This document shows positions 8,997 to 16,555 of a DNA stretch of 19,399 bases, piece after piece (within the stretch, counting starts at the first letter, position 1; each line of letters opens with the position of its first letter). This stretch comes from DAISJM01 sp036821485. GTDB taxonomy: Bacteria; Verrucomicrobiota; Kiritimatiellia; CAIQIC01; JAGNIJ01. The stretch covers positions 1-19,399 of the forward strand of contig DAISJM010000052.1 of the NCBI GenBank assembly GCA_036821485.1, in the 5' to 3' direction. The position numbers and the translations under genes are program-made. The notes beneath the pieces are model-generated. The model searched no databases, was not told where the DNA came from, and saw only the letters and a list, made by a program, of their open reading frames with translations.

Positions 8997-9791
8997 ATGA
9001 AGAGACAGATCGGTAGCTGGGTCGTAGCGTGCCTTCTGGTCTTGAGTGTGAGTGGGTGCGGGCGTTCGAAGACCTCCATTACGATGGCAGGCTCGACCGC
9101 CTTCCAGCCATTCGCGGAGAAACTGGCTGAGCTATACATGAGTTCACATCCGGATGTGAACATCACGGTTCAGGGCGGTGGATCTGCCGTGGGCGTTCAG
9201 ACAGCGCTGTCCGGCGCAGCACAGATTGGCATGGCGGATCTCGTTGAATTGCCGCCGGAAGCCCAGCCGCTTGCCAAGGCCGTCGTCGCGAACGACGGAA
9301 TTGCGCTTGTGGTTAATCCCGCCAACCCGGTGTCCGACCTGAGTACGGAACAGATTCGGGACATCTTCAACGGCAAGACCAGAAACTGGAAAGAAGTGGG
9401 CGGGCCGGACCATGAAATCACCGTGGTCTCGCGGGAAGCTGGCTCGGGTACCCGCTCGTCTTTTGAGCAAATCATCAAGGAGATCACTCTCACGCGCGAT
9501 TCGATCGTGCAGGATTCCAACGGCACCATCCGCGAAACCGTGGCGAATGATGCAAATGCCATCGGCTACCTCTCTCACGGCCTGCTCAATGAGAGGATCA
9601 AGGCCATTGATGTCGGTGGCCGCCCATGCACGGTTGATGAGATCGTAAAGGGGAACTACTCCCTTGTCCGACCCATCTACCTGCTGACCAAGGGCGAACC
9701 GCAAGGCGATGTGAAGGCATTCATCGACTACGTGCTTTCTCCCGACGGACAGCAGGTCATCAAGACCAGCGGGCTGATTCCTGCGAAGTAG
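8997..9791 (+). CDS. pstS: Phosphate ABC transporter substrate-binding lipoprotein PstS1
   Basis: Periplasmic phosphate-binding protein delivering phosphate to the PstC1-PstA1 channel. The 264-residue protein has a lipoprotein signal: a basic N-terminus, a hydrophobic core and the lipobox VSGC with Cys21, so it is probably lipid-anchored. PBP-like phosphate-contact segments are recognisable: AGSTAFQPFAEKLA near 30-43, GGGSAVG near 61-67 and SREAGSGTR near 144. It is shorter than E. coli PstS but typical of the compact PstS subfamily. A GGGAGGG stretch sits four bases before the ATG. It heads the pstS1-C1-A1-B1-B2 operon behind the candidate Pho box. It contrasts with PstS2, which has a cleavable signal and no lipobox. 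Confidence 0.93.
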   Translation: MKRQIGSWVVACLLVLSVSGCGRSKTSITMAGSTAFQPFAEKLAELYMSSHPDVNITVQGGGSAVGVQTALSGAAQIGMADLVELPPEAQPLAKAVVANDGIALVVNPANPVSDLSTEQIRDIFNGKTRNWKEVGGPDHEITVVSREAGSGTRSSFEQIIKEITLTRDSIVQDSNGTIRETVANDANAIGYLSHGLLNERIKAIDVGGRPCTVDEIVKGNYSLVRPIYLLTKGEPQGDVKAFIDYVLSPDGQQVIKTSGLIPAK

Positions 9792-9816
9792 TCAGAACAC
9801 AACCATTCTGTCTCCT

Positions 9817-10674
9817 ATGAAACTGCTGGGTGAAAAGGGCGTACAGCGCATCCTGCTTGCGACGGCGTTCTCCGCCATTTGCGGGTTGCTCCTGATCGCC
9901 CTGTTCATCTTCATGGAGGGCCTGCCGTTCATTTTCAAGATCGGCATCCGACAGTTTCTGTTGTCCTCGGACGGGGATCCTGCCAATGGGAAGTTCGGCA
10001 TTTACCCGATGGTCGTTTCGTCGATCTGGGTCACACTCGGCGCCATGCTCGTCGGAGCACCGCTGGGCGTGGCCGGGGCGATCTTCCTGACAGAATTCGT
10101 CCCCAAGCCTGTGATGCGTGTCGTCAAGCCGACCATCGAACTATTGGCGGGCATCCCATCTGTCGTTTACGGATTCATCGGCGTCATGGTCCTCGCACCG
10201 TTCATCCGCGCGCACTTCGGCGGCGCCGGGCTCTCCCTGCTGGCCGCATCGATAATTCTCGGCATCATGATTCTGCCCACCGTGATCAGCATCTCCACGG
10301 ACGCGATAGGGGCCGTACCGAATTCGTTCCGCGAGGGATCGCTAGCCCTCGGTGCAACCCGATGGCAGACCGTCCACATGGTGGTTCTGAAGGCTGCCCG
10401 ATCAGGCATCATCGCCAGCATCATTCTCGGCATGGGTCGCGCGATCGGGGAAACCATGGCCGTGATCATGGTCGCCGGCAACGCTGTGAAGATTCCTCAC
10501 TCACCGCTGGACTCCGTGCGAACACTGACCGCGAACATCGCGCTGGAGATGGGTTACGCCACCGGCATGCACCGGCAGGCGTTGTTCGCGACGGGTGTAG
10601 TCCTGTTCGTGGTCATCATGATCCTCAACTCGCTGGCGGCATCCGTAATGAAGAAGAGGGTGGTCCGCAAATGA
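9817..10674 (+). CDS. pstC: Phosphate ABC transporter permease PstC1
   Basis: One of the two membrane subunits of the first phosphate importer. The 285 residues contain about six hydrophobic helices. The first is near 12-33 and the last near 256-276. The cytoplasmic EAA coupling loop is FREGSLALGATRW near 170-182, and the conserved GRAIGETMAVIMVAGN block follows. Length and topology are standard, with no inserts, unlike PstC2. It begins 25 bases after pstS1. No clear Shine-Dalgarno precedes the ATG (the bases before it are pyrimidine-rich), so translation may depend on the upstream gene. Its TGA overlaps the pstA1 ATG by four bases. Confidence 0.93.
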   Translation: MKLLGEKGVQRILLATAFSAICGLLLIALFIFMEGLPFIFKIGIRQFLLSSDGDPANGKFGIYPMVVSSIWVTLGAMLVGAPLGVAGAIFLTEFVPKPVMRVVKPTIELLAGIPSVVYGFIGVMVLAPFIRAHFGGAGLSLLAASIILGIMILPTVISISTDAIGAVPNSFREGSLALGATRWQTVHMVVLKAARSGIIASIILGMGRAIGETMAVIMVAGNAVKIPHSPLDSVRTLTANIALEMGYATGMHRQALFATGVVLFVVIMILNSLAASVMKKRVVRK

Positions 10675-11507
10675 GAATCCCGCCACGTGTCAACCAAGCC
10701 ATGGCCATTGTCCTGCTTGGGACAGCCACGTTGCTAACCGTGGTGATTCTGGTCTTCATCATTGTCTTCGTCCTGAAGCGCGGCTTGCCGGTGGTCAACT
10801 GGCATTTCCTCTTCGATTCACCCCAGGACATGGGAAAGGCCGGAGGCATCTTCCCCACCATCGTGGCAACGATCCTTCTGCCGCTCCTTGCCATTGCCAT
10901 CGCACTGCCGATGGGTGTGGGCACGGCCGTCTACCTGACCGAGTACACCCGCGAGAATCGCATCACGAAGATCATCCGGTTCGGCACCGATTGCCTGGCA
11001 GGCATTCCCTCGATCATTTTCGGCCTCTTTGGCTTCATCTTCTTTGTCACGATTCTCGGGATGGGCTGGTCGCTGCTATCCGGCGGGCTGACACTGGCGA
11101 TCATGATTCTACCCACGATTATCCGCACGACCGAGGAAGCCATCAAGTCTGTGCCGAACTCATACCGCGAAGTCAGCTTCTCGCTGGGTGCTACGCGCTG
11201 GCGGACCGTGGTGAAAGTTGTGCTGCCCAACGCATTGCCCGGAATCCTGACCGGCGTAATGCTGAGCATTGGCAGGAGTATCGGAGAAACGGCTGCTGTG
11301 ATCTTCACGGCCGGGTCTTCGTTGAGAATGCCGACATCCCTTTTCGATTCATCACGCACCATGGCCGTTCACTTCTACATCCTGGCAAGGGAGGGCATTT
11401 CGGTTGATAATGCCTATGGTACGGCCGCCGTCCTCATTCTGTCCGTCCTGCTGGTCAACATGACGGCTTACTGGATGATGCATCGATTCATTGCGAGGAA
11501 CGCATGA
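10671..11507 (+). CDS. pstA: Phosphate ABC transporter permease PstA1
   Basis: Second membrane subunit of the first phosphate importer, pairing with PstC1. The protein is 278 residues from the ATG that overlaps the pstC1 stop. The frame is open upstream to 9879, but that stretch is the shadow of pstC1. TM1 lies at about 12-36, and a short periplasmic loop (FLFDSPQDMGKAGGIF) leads to TM2. The EAA loop YREVSFSLGATRWRT lies near 165-179, with GRSIGETAAVIFTAG after it. Length is normal for PstA, which gives a direct comparison for the roughly 150-residue insert in PstA2. The TGA overlaps the pstB1 ATG (ATGA). Confidence 0.93.
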   Translation: MRIPPRVNQAMAIVLLGTATLLTVVILVFIIVFVLKRGLPVVNWHFLFDSPQDMGKAGGIFPTIVATILLPLLAIAIALPMGVGTAVYLTEYTRENRITKIIRFGTDCLAGIPSIIFGLFGFIFFVTILGMGWSLLSGGLTLAIMILPTIIRTTEEAIKSVPNSYREVSFSLGATRWRTVVKVVLPNALPGILTGVMLSIGRSIGETAAVIFTAGSSLRMPTSLFDSSRTMAVHFYILAREGISVDNAYGTAAVLILSVLLVNMTAYWMMHRFIARNA

Positions 11508-12274
11508 ACGCATCCGTCGTCACAGCCAAGTTCTCGGCGCAGAACCTGAACGCTTTTTTTGGAGCGGATCAGGGGTTGAAGAATGTCAGCCTTGATATTC
11601 CGGCGAACAAGATTCTCGGTATTATCGGGCCGTCGGGGTCCGGAAAGACCACGTTCCTGCGTACGCTGAACAGGCTGAACGACCTCTACCATAACTTCAG
11701 GGTGGAAGGACGGCTGCTCTGGGACGGCAACGAAATCTACCAAGCAGGGTTCGATGTGGTCGAACTGCGCAAGAGGGTCGGCATGGTGTTTGCCTTGCCG
11801 GTGCCACTCCCTATGAGCATTTATGAGAATGTAGTGTACGGCCCGCGCTTGTGCGGCATCACCAATCGTGGACGGCTGGAAGAACTCGTCGAGAAGAGCC
11901 TGTCTGCGGCGTTTCTCTGGGACGAGGTGAAGGACAGGTTGAAGATGTCAGGTATGCGGCTCTCCGGAGGACAACAGCAACGGCTGTGCCTTGCGAGGGT
12001 TCTCGCCATGGAGCCTGATGTGGTGCTCCTCGATGAACCGTGTTCGGGGCTCGATCCGATCTCAACTGCAAGGATCGAGGAAGCCCTGACCATTCTCAAG
12101 GAGAGCTACACGATCGTGCTCGTCACGAACAACACCAAGCAGGCGGCCCGTGTAGCCGACAATACGGCATTCTTGCTCATGGGCCAGTTGGTGGAATATG
12201 GCCCAACCGCTCAGATTTTCACCGCTCCGCTGGATAAGCGTACGGGTGATTACGTGACGGGGCGTTTCGGATGA
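11504..12274 (+). CDS. pstB: PstB1: phosphate ABC transporter ATPase lacking Q-loop Gln and H-switch His
   Basis: Nucleotide-binding subunit of the PstB family, 256 residues, ending in the family tail DYVTGRFG. Intact motifs are Walker A GPSGSGKTT (42-50), signature LSGGQQQR (153-160), Walker B LLDEP with Asp177/Glu178, and D-loop SGLDP. Two essential positions are altered. The Q-loop, normally GMVFQKPxPFP, reads GMVFALPVPLP with Ala97 for Gln. The H-switch, normally VTHNMQQAAR, reads VTNNTKQAAR with Asn209 for His. The frame is intact and flanking regions are conserved, so this is not simple decay. The four-base overlap with both pstA1 and pstB2 suggests matched synthesis. I infer that it forms a heterodimer with PstB2, supplying the signature for the active ATP site and the Walker motifs of a degenerate one. 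Confidence 0.93.
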   Translation: MNASVVTAKFSAQNLNAFFGADQGLKNVSLDIPANKILGIIGPSGSGKTTFLRTLNRLNDLYHNFRVEGRLLWDGNEIYQAGFDVVELRKRVGMVFALPVPLPMSIYENVVYGPRLCGITNRGRLEELVEKSLSAAFLWDEVKDRLKMSGMRLSGGQQQRLCLARVLAMEPDVVLLDEPCSGLDPISTARIEEALTILKESYTIVLVTNNTKQAARVADNTAFLLMGQLVEYGPTAQIFTAPLDKRTGDYVTGRFG

Positions 12275-13029
12275 ACGATCACAAAATAGAAATCAGAAAG
12301 CTCGACCTGTTCTACGGGAAGTTTCATGCCCTCAAGGGCGTGAATATGACCATCCGCGATCGAAAGATCACAGCCTTAATAGGCCCCTCCGGCTGCGGCA
12401 AGTCCACGCTTCTACGCACCCTGAACCGGATGAACGATCTCATCGCCGGTGTGAAGATCACCGGCAACGTGCAGTTGGACGGCATGGATATTTTCGGACC
12501 ATCCGTGCGCGTGGACGACCTGCGAAAAAGGGTGGGGATGGTCTTTCAACGGCCAAACCCGTTTCCACTGTCCGTCTACGACAACGTGGCCTATGGCCTC
12601 CGGATCGGAGGCATGCGTAGCCGCCGACAAACAGAAGCCATTGTGGAGAAGAGCTTGCGGGGAGCCTGGCTGTGGGATCACGTGAAGGACAAACTCGATC
12701 ACCCGGCCGTGGAACTACCGTTGGACCAGCAGCAACGACTGTGTATAGCCCGCCTGCTGGCCGTCGAACCGGAAGTCATTCTGATGGATGAACCGTGTTC
12801 CGCACTCGATCCGATTGCGACGTCCAAGGTTGAGGAACTGATGGCCGAACTGCGGAAGAACTATACGATTGTCATTGTGACGCACAACATGCAGCAGGCG
12901 GCGCGCGTGTCCGACTTCTCCGGCTATATGCTGCTTGGCGAGATGATCGAATTCGACGCTACCACGAACATTTTCACCAATCCCCGCGACACCCGGACCC
13001 AGGACTACATCACCGGCCGGTACGGCTGA
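12271..13029 (+). CDS. pstB: PstB2: phosphate ABC transporter ATPase with degenerate signature motif
   Basis: Second tandem PstB-family ATPase, 252 residues, ending DYITGRYG. Intact motifs are Walker A GPSGCGKST (38-46), Q-loop GMVFQRPNPFP with Gln93, Walker B LMDEP with Asp173/Glu174, D-loop SALDP and H-switch VTHNMQQAAR with His205. The ABC signature is lost: the position of LSGGQQQR reads LPLDQQQR (149-156), replacing the Ser-Gly-Gly that caps the gamma-phosphate in the opposite subunit. This is the mirror image of PstB1, whose signature is intact and whose Q and H residues are missing. The start codon overlaps the pstB1 stop (ATGA). Tandem pstB genes are known in Firmicutes (B. subtilis pstBA-pstBB). 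Whether this split of motifs is known elsewhere cannot be judged from here. Confidence 0.93.
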   Translation: MNDHKIEIRKLDLFYGKFHALKGVNMTIRDRKITALIGPSGCGKSTLLRTLNRMNDLIAGVKITGNVQLDGMDIFGPSVRVDDLRKRVGMVFQRPNPFPLSVYDNVAYGLRIGGMRSRRQTEAIVEKSLRGAWLWDHVKDKLDHPAVELPLDQQQRLCIARLLAVEPEVILMDEPCSALDPIATSKVEELMAELRKNYTIVIVTHNMQQAARVSDFSGYMLLGEMIEFDATTNIFTNPRDTRTQDYITGRYG

Positions 13030-13049
13030 CCGCACGGCGCAACGCGGCC

Positions 13050-13078
13050 TTAGCGCGATTCTAACGGGGCCATAATCG
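13050..13078 (+). promoter_or_regulatory. Candidate (weaker) Pho box upstream of pstS2
   Basis: TTAGCGC at 13050, CTAACGG at 13061 and ATAATCG at 13072 have the same 11-base period and a TAA/TAG core as the box before pstS1, but a poorer match. It lies in the 153-base gap between pstB2 and pstS2, ending 104 bases before the pstS2 ATG. This suggests pstS2-C2-A2 has its own promoter rather than relying on read-through. The evidence is positional and pattern-based only. Confidence 0.45.
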
Positions 13079-13182
13079 GCTCCAAACACGCCGACTCGAT
13101 AGTACGCCTAAAGCCGCATCTCTGTCGTTTGTCAACAGACGGTGATGACGGCGGAGAAAGGTTCATAAACCAGGAGGAACGT

Positions 13183-14007
13183 ATGTCGCGTCTGCAGAAG
13201 ATTATCATATTGGGCTCGGCTTTGTTCATGGGCGTTTCCATGAGTTATGCGCAGGGCGGTACCAGGATCGTCATGGACGGGTCCACCACGGTGGGGCCCA
13301 TTGCCAAGGCTTTTGCCGAGTACTACATGGGCAAGCACAACGATGTGAACATCACCGTGAGTGAATCGGGCAGCGGCAACGGTGCCAAGAGCATCATCAA
13401 CGGAACGTGTGACATTGCCAACATGTCGCGCGCCATGAAGGAAGAGGAGATGCAGGCAGCCAAGGAGAAGGGCCACAACATTGTGGAGCATATCGTGGCC
13501 ATGGACGGAATCGCCGTGGTGGTACATCCGGACAATCCTGTACAGGGGTTGACCAAGGAGCAGTTGGTCAAGATCTACACGGGCGAGATCCGAAACTGGA
13601 AGGAACTCGGAGGTCCGAATCTATCCATCGTAGTGATCAGTCGCGACACAAACAGCGGTACGTATGAAAGTTTTCAGCAACTGGTCACCAAGTCCGAACG
13701 CATCACCGACAGCGCGGAATACGTAGGCAGCAACGGCGCCATCCGTCAGCGCGTGATGACCACGACAGGGGCCATTGGCTACGTGGGGCTGGCCTTCACC
13801 GAAGGTGTCAAAGCACTGGCGATCGAGGGCGTGGAACCGACCCCCGAATCAGTCATAGATCGTTCTTACTGCATCTCCAGACCCTTGTTCATGTACACAA
13901 ATGGCGAACCTGCGGCAGGCACGCAGCTTGCCGATTTCCTCAACCTGTACAAGACTGACGAGGGTCGGAAGATCATCGAAGAACAGGGCTTTGTAGCGAT
14001 TAAGTGA
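13183..14007 (+). CDS. pstS: Phosphate-binding periplasmic protein PstS2
   Basis: Phosphate-binding protein of the second transporter, 274 residues. The start at 13183 is fixed by AGGAGG at 13172-13177, five bases upstream. The frame is open to 13129, but that extension has no signal sequence. Residues 1-23 form a cleavable signal peptide ending MSYA before QGG; there is no lipobox Cys, so the protein is probably soluble in the periplasm. Phosphate-site segments MDGSTTVGPIAKAFAEYY (near 30), SESGSGNG and SRDTNSGTYESF are clear. It shares architecture with PstS1 but is not a recent duplicate, since many positions differ. pstC2 follows after a short gap. Confidence 0.93.
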   Translation: MSRLQKIIILGSALFMGVSMSYAQGGTRIVMDGSTTVGPIAKAFAEYYMGKHNDVNITVSESGSGNGAKSIINGTCDIANMSRAMKEEEMQAAKEKGHNIVEHIVAMDGIAVVVHPDNPVQGLTKEQLVKIYTGEIRNWKELGGPNLSIVVISRDTNSGTYESFQQLVTKSERITDSAEYVGSNGAIRQRVMTTTGAIGYVGLAFTEGVKALAIEGVEPTPESVIDRSYCISRPLFMYTNGEPAAGTQLADFLNLYKTDEGRKIIEEQGFVAIK

Positions 14008-14029
14008 GTGCCCGGCCGTCCATCGCGCC

Positions 14030-15178
14030 GTGAACAGCGTGCACCAGGTATCACACAGTCTCATGCTCAGCCGGAGGACCAGGCGTTTTCAACGCCTCGG
14101 TTCTCTGGCAGGGCAGGGGCTGCTATTGTTGGTCACTTCTCTATCGCTGTTCGCTGTTCTTTTCATCTTCATCTACATCGGCAGGGATGCGATTCCCTTC
14201 TTCACGGAGCGTGGCGTAAAGGAGTTCTTCACCAGCGCGCGATGGTATCCATCGCATACGCCGTCTGAATTCGGAGCTCTTGCCATGTTCTTCGGAACAG
14301 GCCTGGTCACCTTGGGAGCCGTTCTCCTGGCAGTGCCCTTGGGCGTTGCGGCTGCCGTATGCCTGAGCGACGTGTTGCCATTCAAGGTCCGCCAGATCGT
14401 GAAACCGGTGATCGAGATGCTGGCGGCGATTCCTTCCGTGGCCTACGGTTTCTTCGCTCTGGTCGTCCTCGCGCCGCTGCTGCAGGAGCGCGGCGGCCCC
14501 GTGCTGTCGATAGCGAGTTGGATAGTCGGCATACCCATAGCCCTAATCACTGTGATCGTCGTGGCGGATATGGCGGCCGCGCATGTTCCGGACCGTGTTC
14601 GTGCCCTTCTTCGAACCACATTGTGGGTCGTTGGAGCAGGCATGTCCTGGCTGCTTTTGTCGGCAGCGGGAAGACACCTTCACGGGCTTGTGATTCCGAG
14701 CGGAACCAACGCACTCAATGCGTCGCTCATCCTGGGAATCATGGCCCTGCCGACCGTAGTCAGCGTGTCGGAGGATGCTTTGCAGGCAGCCGGCAAGGAT
14801 CTCCGCATGGCCAGCTATGCGCTCGGGGCCACCCGTGCCGAAACCATTCTGCGCGTCGTCATTCCCACGGCCATCAGCGGCATCACGGCCGCGGTGATCC
14901 TTGGTGTCATGCGCGCCATCGGGGAAACCATGGTCGTCTGGATGGCGTCGGGCAACGCAGCGCAAATACCGTCGCCCTGGTTCGACTTTCTGTCGCCAGT
15001 CAGGACCCTGACCGCCACCATCGCGGGCGACATGGGCGAAGCCGACCAGGTCACCGGTTCGGCCCGATATCACGTTCTCTTTGCCATGGCGCTTTGCCTC
15101 CTTGTCTTCTCCTTCGCCTGCAACATGGCCAGCGAATGGGTTGTGCAGCGCACGCGCCGCAGAACGGGAAGAGCATGA
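14030..15178 (+). CDS. pstC: Phosphate ABC transporter permease PstC2 with central insert
   Basis: Membrane subunit of the second phosphate importer, 382 residues from the GTG at 14030. An ATG at 14063 (residue 12) is an equally likely start, and neither has a strong ribosome site. TM1 lies near 30-50. The conserved IEMLAAIPSVAYGF block lies at 128-141, the EAA loop (LRMASYALGATRAET) near 258-272, and GVMRAIGETMVVWMASGN after it. Compared with PstC1 there are about 75 extra residues at roughly 155-228, between APLLQERGG and ASLILGIMALPT. This insert contains at least one further hydrophobic stretch (VVGAGMSWLLL). Its stop overlaps the pstA2 ATG by four bases. Pst permease identity is certain; the function of the insert is unknown. 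Confidence 0.9.
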   Translation: MNSVHQVSHSLMLSRRTRRFQRLGSLAGQGLLLLVTSLSLFAVLFIFIYIGRDAIPFFTERGVKEFFTSARWYPSHTPSEFGALAMFFGTGLVTLGAVLLAVPLGVAAAVCLSDVLPFKVRQIVKPVIEMLAAIPSVAYGFFALVVLAPLLQERGGPVLSIASWIVGIPIALITVIVVADMAAAHVPDRVRALLRTTLWVVGAGMSWLLLSAAGRHLHGLVIPSGTNALNASLILGIMALPTVVSVSEDALQAAGKDLRMASYALGATRAETILRVVIPTAISGITAAVILGVMRAIGETMVVWMASGNAAQIPSPWFDFLSPVRTLTATIAGDMGEADQVTGSARYHVLFAMALCLLVFSFACNMASEWVVQRTRRRTGRA

Positions 15179-16524
15179 ATCTCACTGCCACACGCAAACT
15201 CATTGATCGCGCTTTCACCAGCATCGGGGCTTTCTCCATCCTGCTGATGACCGTAGCGCTGGCCGCCATCCTGTTGCCCATGCTCGTCAAGGGGGCGGGG
15301 GCCCTCGTGTTTCAAGGCACCATCGAGCATCGCAAGGTCGTATGGGAACTCTTTGAACGCGGGGATAGGGACTCCATCACGAGGGAGATCGCTGAGACGG
15401 ATGCTGTACGCGCACCCGTGTACGAAATGCTGAAGGCCTACAAGGCCTCCCTCGCATCATTACCGGACGCGGATCGCCGGAAGAAGACCAAGGCCCTGAA
15501 GGACGTCGAGACAGCCCTGCGTCACTTGTTGGGGCCCATCCCGGGCGAGCCCCGCCGCATGCTGGTCCGGGATCACTTTGGAGCAACGCGCTGGGATAGG
15601 GCACAGGTGAAGCTCAGCAAATTTCTCTACGAAGAGACGAGGGATTACTCGGATCCCACACAACTCGGTCACAAGGTCCTCCTCCCGCGCGTAGAGCAGT
15701 ACCGGGGAACTGCGCTGGAGCCTGCGTTCGCGTACGTCGAGAAGAACCTCTCACGCATGCTGTTGCCGCGCTGGACATTCTACTGGCGCTTTCTGACCGA
15801 TGACTCTCGTGATTCTCACTTCTTCGGCGGCATTTGGCCCGAACTACTCGGCACATTCTATCTGACACTCGGCGCTATGCTCTTCGCGGTGCCTATCGGC
15901 GTCATATCGGCCATCTATCTCGTCGAATACGCCCACGACAGTCCCTTCATCCGACTCCTTAGGAGCTGCGTCAGCACCCTGGCGGGGGTGCCCAGCATTG
16001 TATTCGGCCTCTTCGGTCTGGCCTTCTTCATCAATTCCATTCACGTATCACATTCCAAGAGCGTGCTGGCCGGATCATTGACGCTGGGACTGCTCATTCT
16101 CCCCACCGTGATTCGCTCCTCTGAGGAATCCCTTCGGGCTGTGCCCAAGATGTACAAGGAAGCTGCGCTCAGCTTGGGAGCCAGCACGTGGAAGGCGATT
16201 ACAACGGTGATTCTGCCCGCCGCGCTTCCCGGCATCCTGACGGGTATCGTAATCAGCATGGGGCGCGCCGCCGGCGAAACAGCCCCGATCATCTTCACGG
16301 CGGCAGTCAGTGTGGGCAAACCCCTGAAGTGGCTGGAGACGTTGACCCAGCCTACGCCGGCGCTGTCATGGAACATCTACAACTTGGCCACCGAACATGA
16401 GGCTGTCGACGAAATTCGACACGTGCAGTACGGAATGGTCTTTGTGCTGGTGGGGCTCGTGCTCCTGCTTAACCTGAGCGCCATTGTGATGCGCGCCCGC
16501 CTGTCCAGGAAACTCCGCATCTGA
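15175..16524 (+). CDS. pstA: Phosphate ABC transporter permease PstA2 with large first periplasmic loop
   Basis: Partner permease of PstC2, 449 residues from the ATG at 15175. The frame is open to 14359, but that part is the shadow of pstC2. TM1 lies at about 20-42. Residues about 50-200 are a charged, mostly helical-looking, soluble segment absent from the 278-residue PstA1. The standard fold resumes at WTFYWRFLTDD and FFGGIWPELLGTFYLTLGAM near 217-234. The EAA loop (MYKEAALSLGASTWKA) and GRAAGETAPIIFTAAV are normal. With the usual PstA topology (N-terminus inside) the insert would face the periplasm, where it could touch PstS2. Its stop is 19 bases from the end of convergent pstB3, so this operon carries no pstB of its own on the same strand. 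Confidence 0.92.
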   Translation: MNLTATRKLIDRAFTSIGAFSILLMTVALAAILLPMLVKGAGALVFQGTIEHRKVVWELFERGDRDSITREIAETDAVRAPVYEMLKAYKASLASLPDADRRKKTKALKDVETALRHLLGPIPGEPRRMLVRDHFGATRWDRAQVKLSKFLYEETRDYSDPTQLGHKVLLPRVEQYRGTALEPAFAYVEKNLSRMLLPRWTFYWRFLTDDSRDSHFFGGIWPELLGTFYLTLGAMLFAVPIGVISAIYLVEYAHDSPFIRLLRSCVSTLAGVPSIVFGLFGLAFFINSIHVSHSKSVLAGSLTLGLLILPTVIRSSEESLRAVPKMYKEAALSLGASTWKAITTVILPAALPGILTGIVISMGRAAGETAPIIFTAAVSVGKPLKWLETLTQPTPALSWNIYNLATEHEAVDEIRHVQYGMVFVLVGLVLLLNLSAIVMRARLSRKLRI

Positions 16525-16530
16525 GCCGGA

Positions 16531-16555
16531 CGCTTCGATAGGATCACCCGAAGCG
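16531..16555. terminator. Hairpin at the pstA2/pstB3 convergent junction
   Basis: A perfect 7-bp inverted repeat, CGCTTCG at 16531-16537 and CGAAGCG at 16549-16555, encloses an 11-base loop. It spans the space between the two convergent stop codons and includes the last pstB3 codons. It could act as a two-way transcription stop, but there is no T-run on either side, so an intrinsic terminator is uncertain. Confidence 0.3.

Noticed and set aside
9879..10670. N-terminal extension of the pstA1 frame overlapping pstC1
   Set aside because: The translated extension is low-complexity Arg/His-rich shadow sequence; the true PstA N-terminus begins at the ATG at 10671.
11504..12274. PstB1 as a decaying pseudogene
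   Set aside because: The frame is full length, Walker A, signature, Walker B, D-loop and C-terminal tail are all conserved, and both neighbours overlap it by four bases. The changed residues are confined to two functional loops.
14359..15174. N-terminal extension of the pstA2 frame overlapping pstC2
   Set aside because: It is a shadow of pstC2; the ATG at 15175 overlapping the pstC2 stop gives a normal TM1 start.
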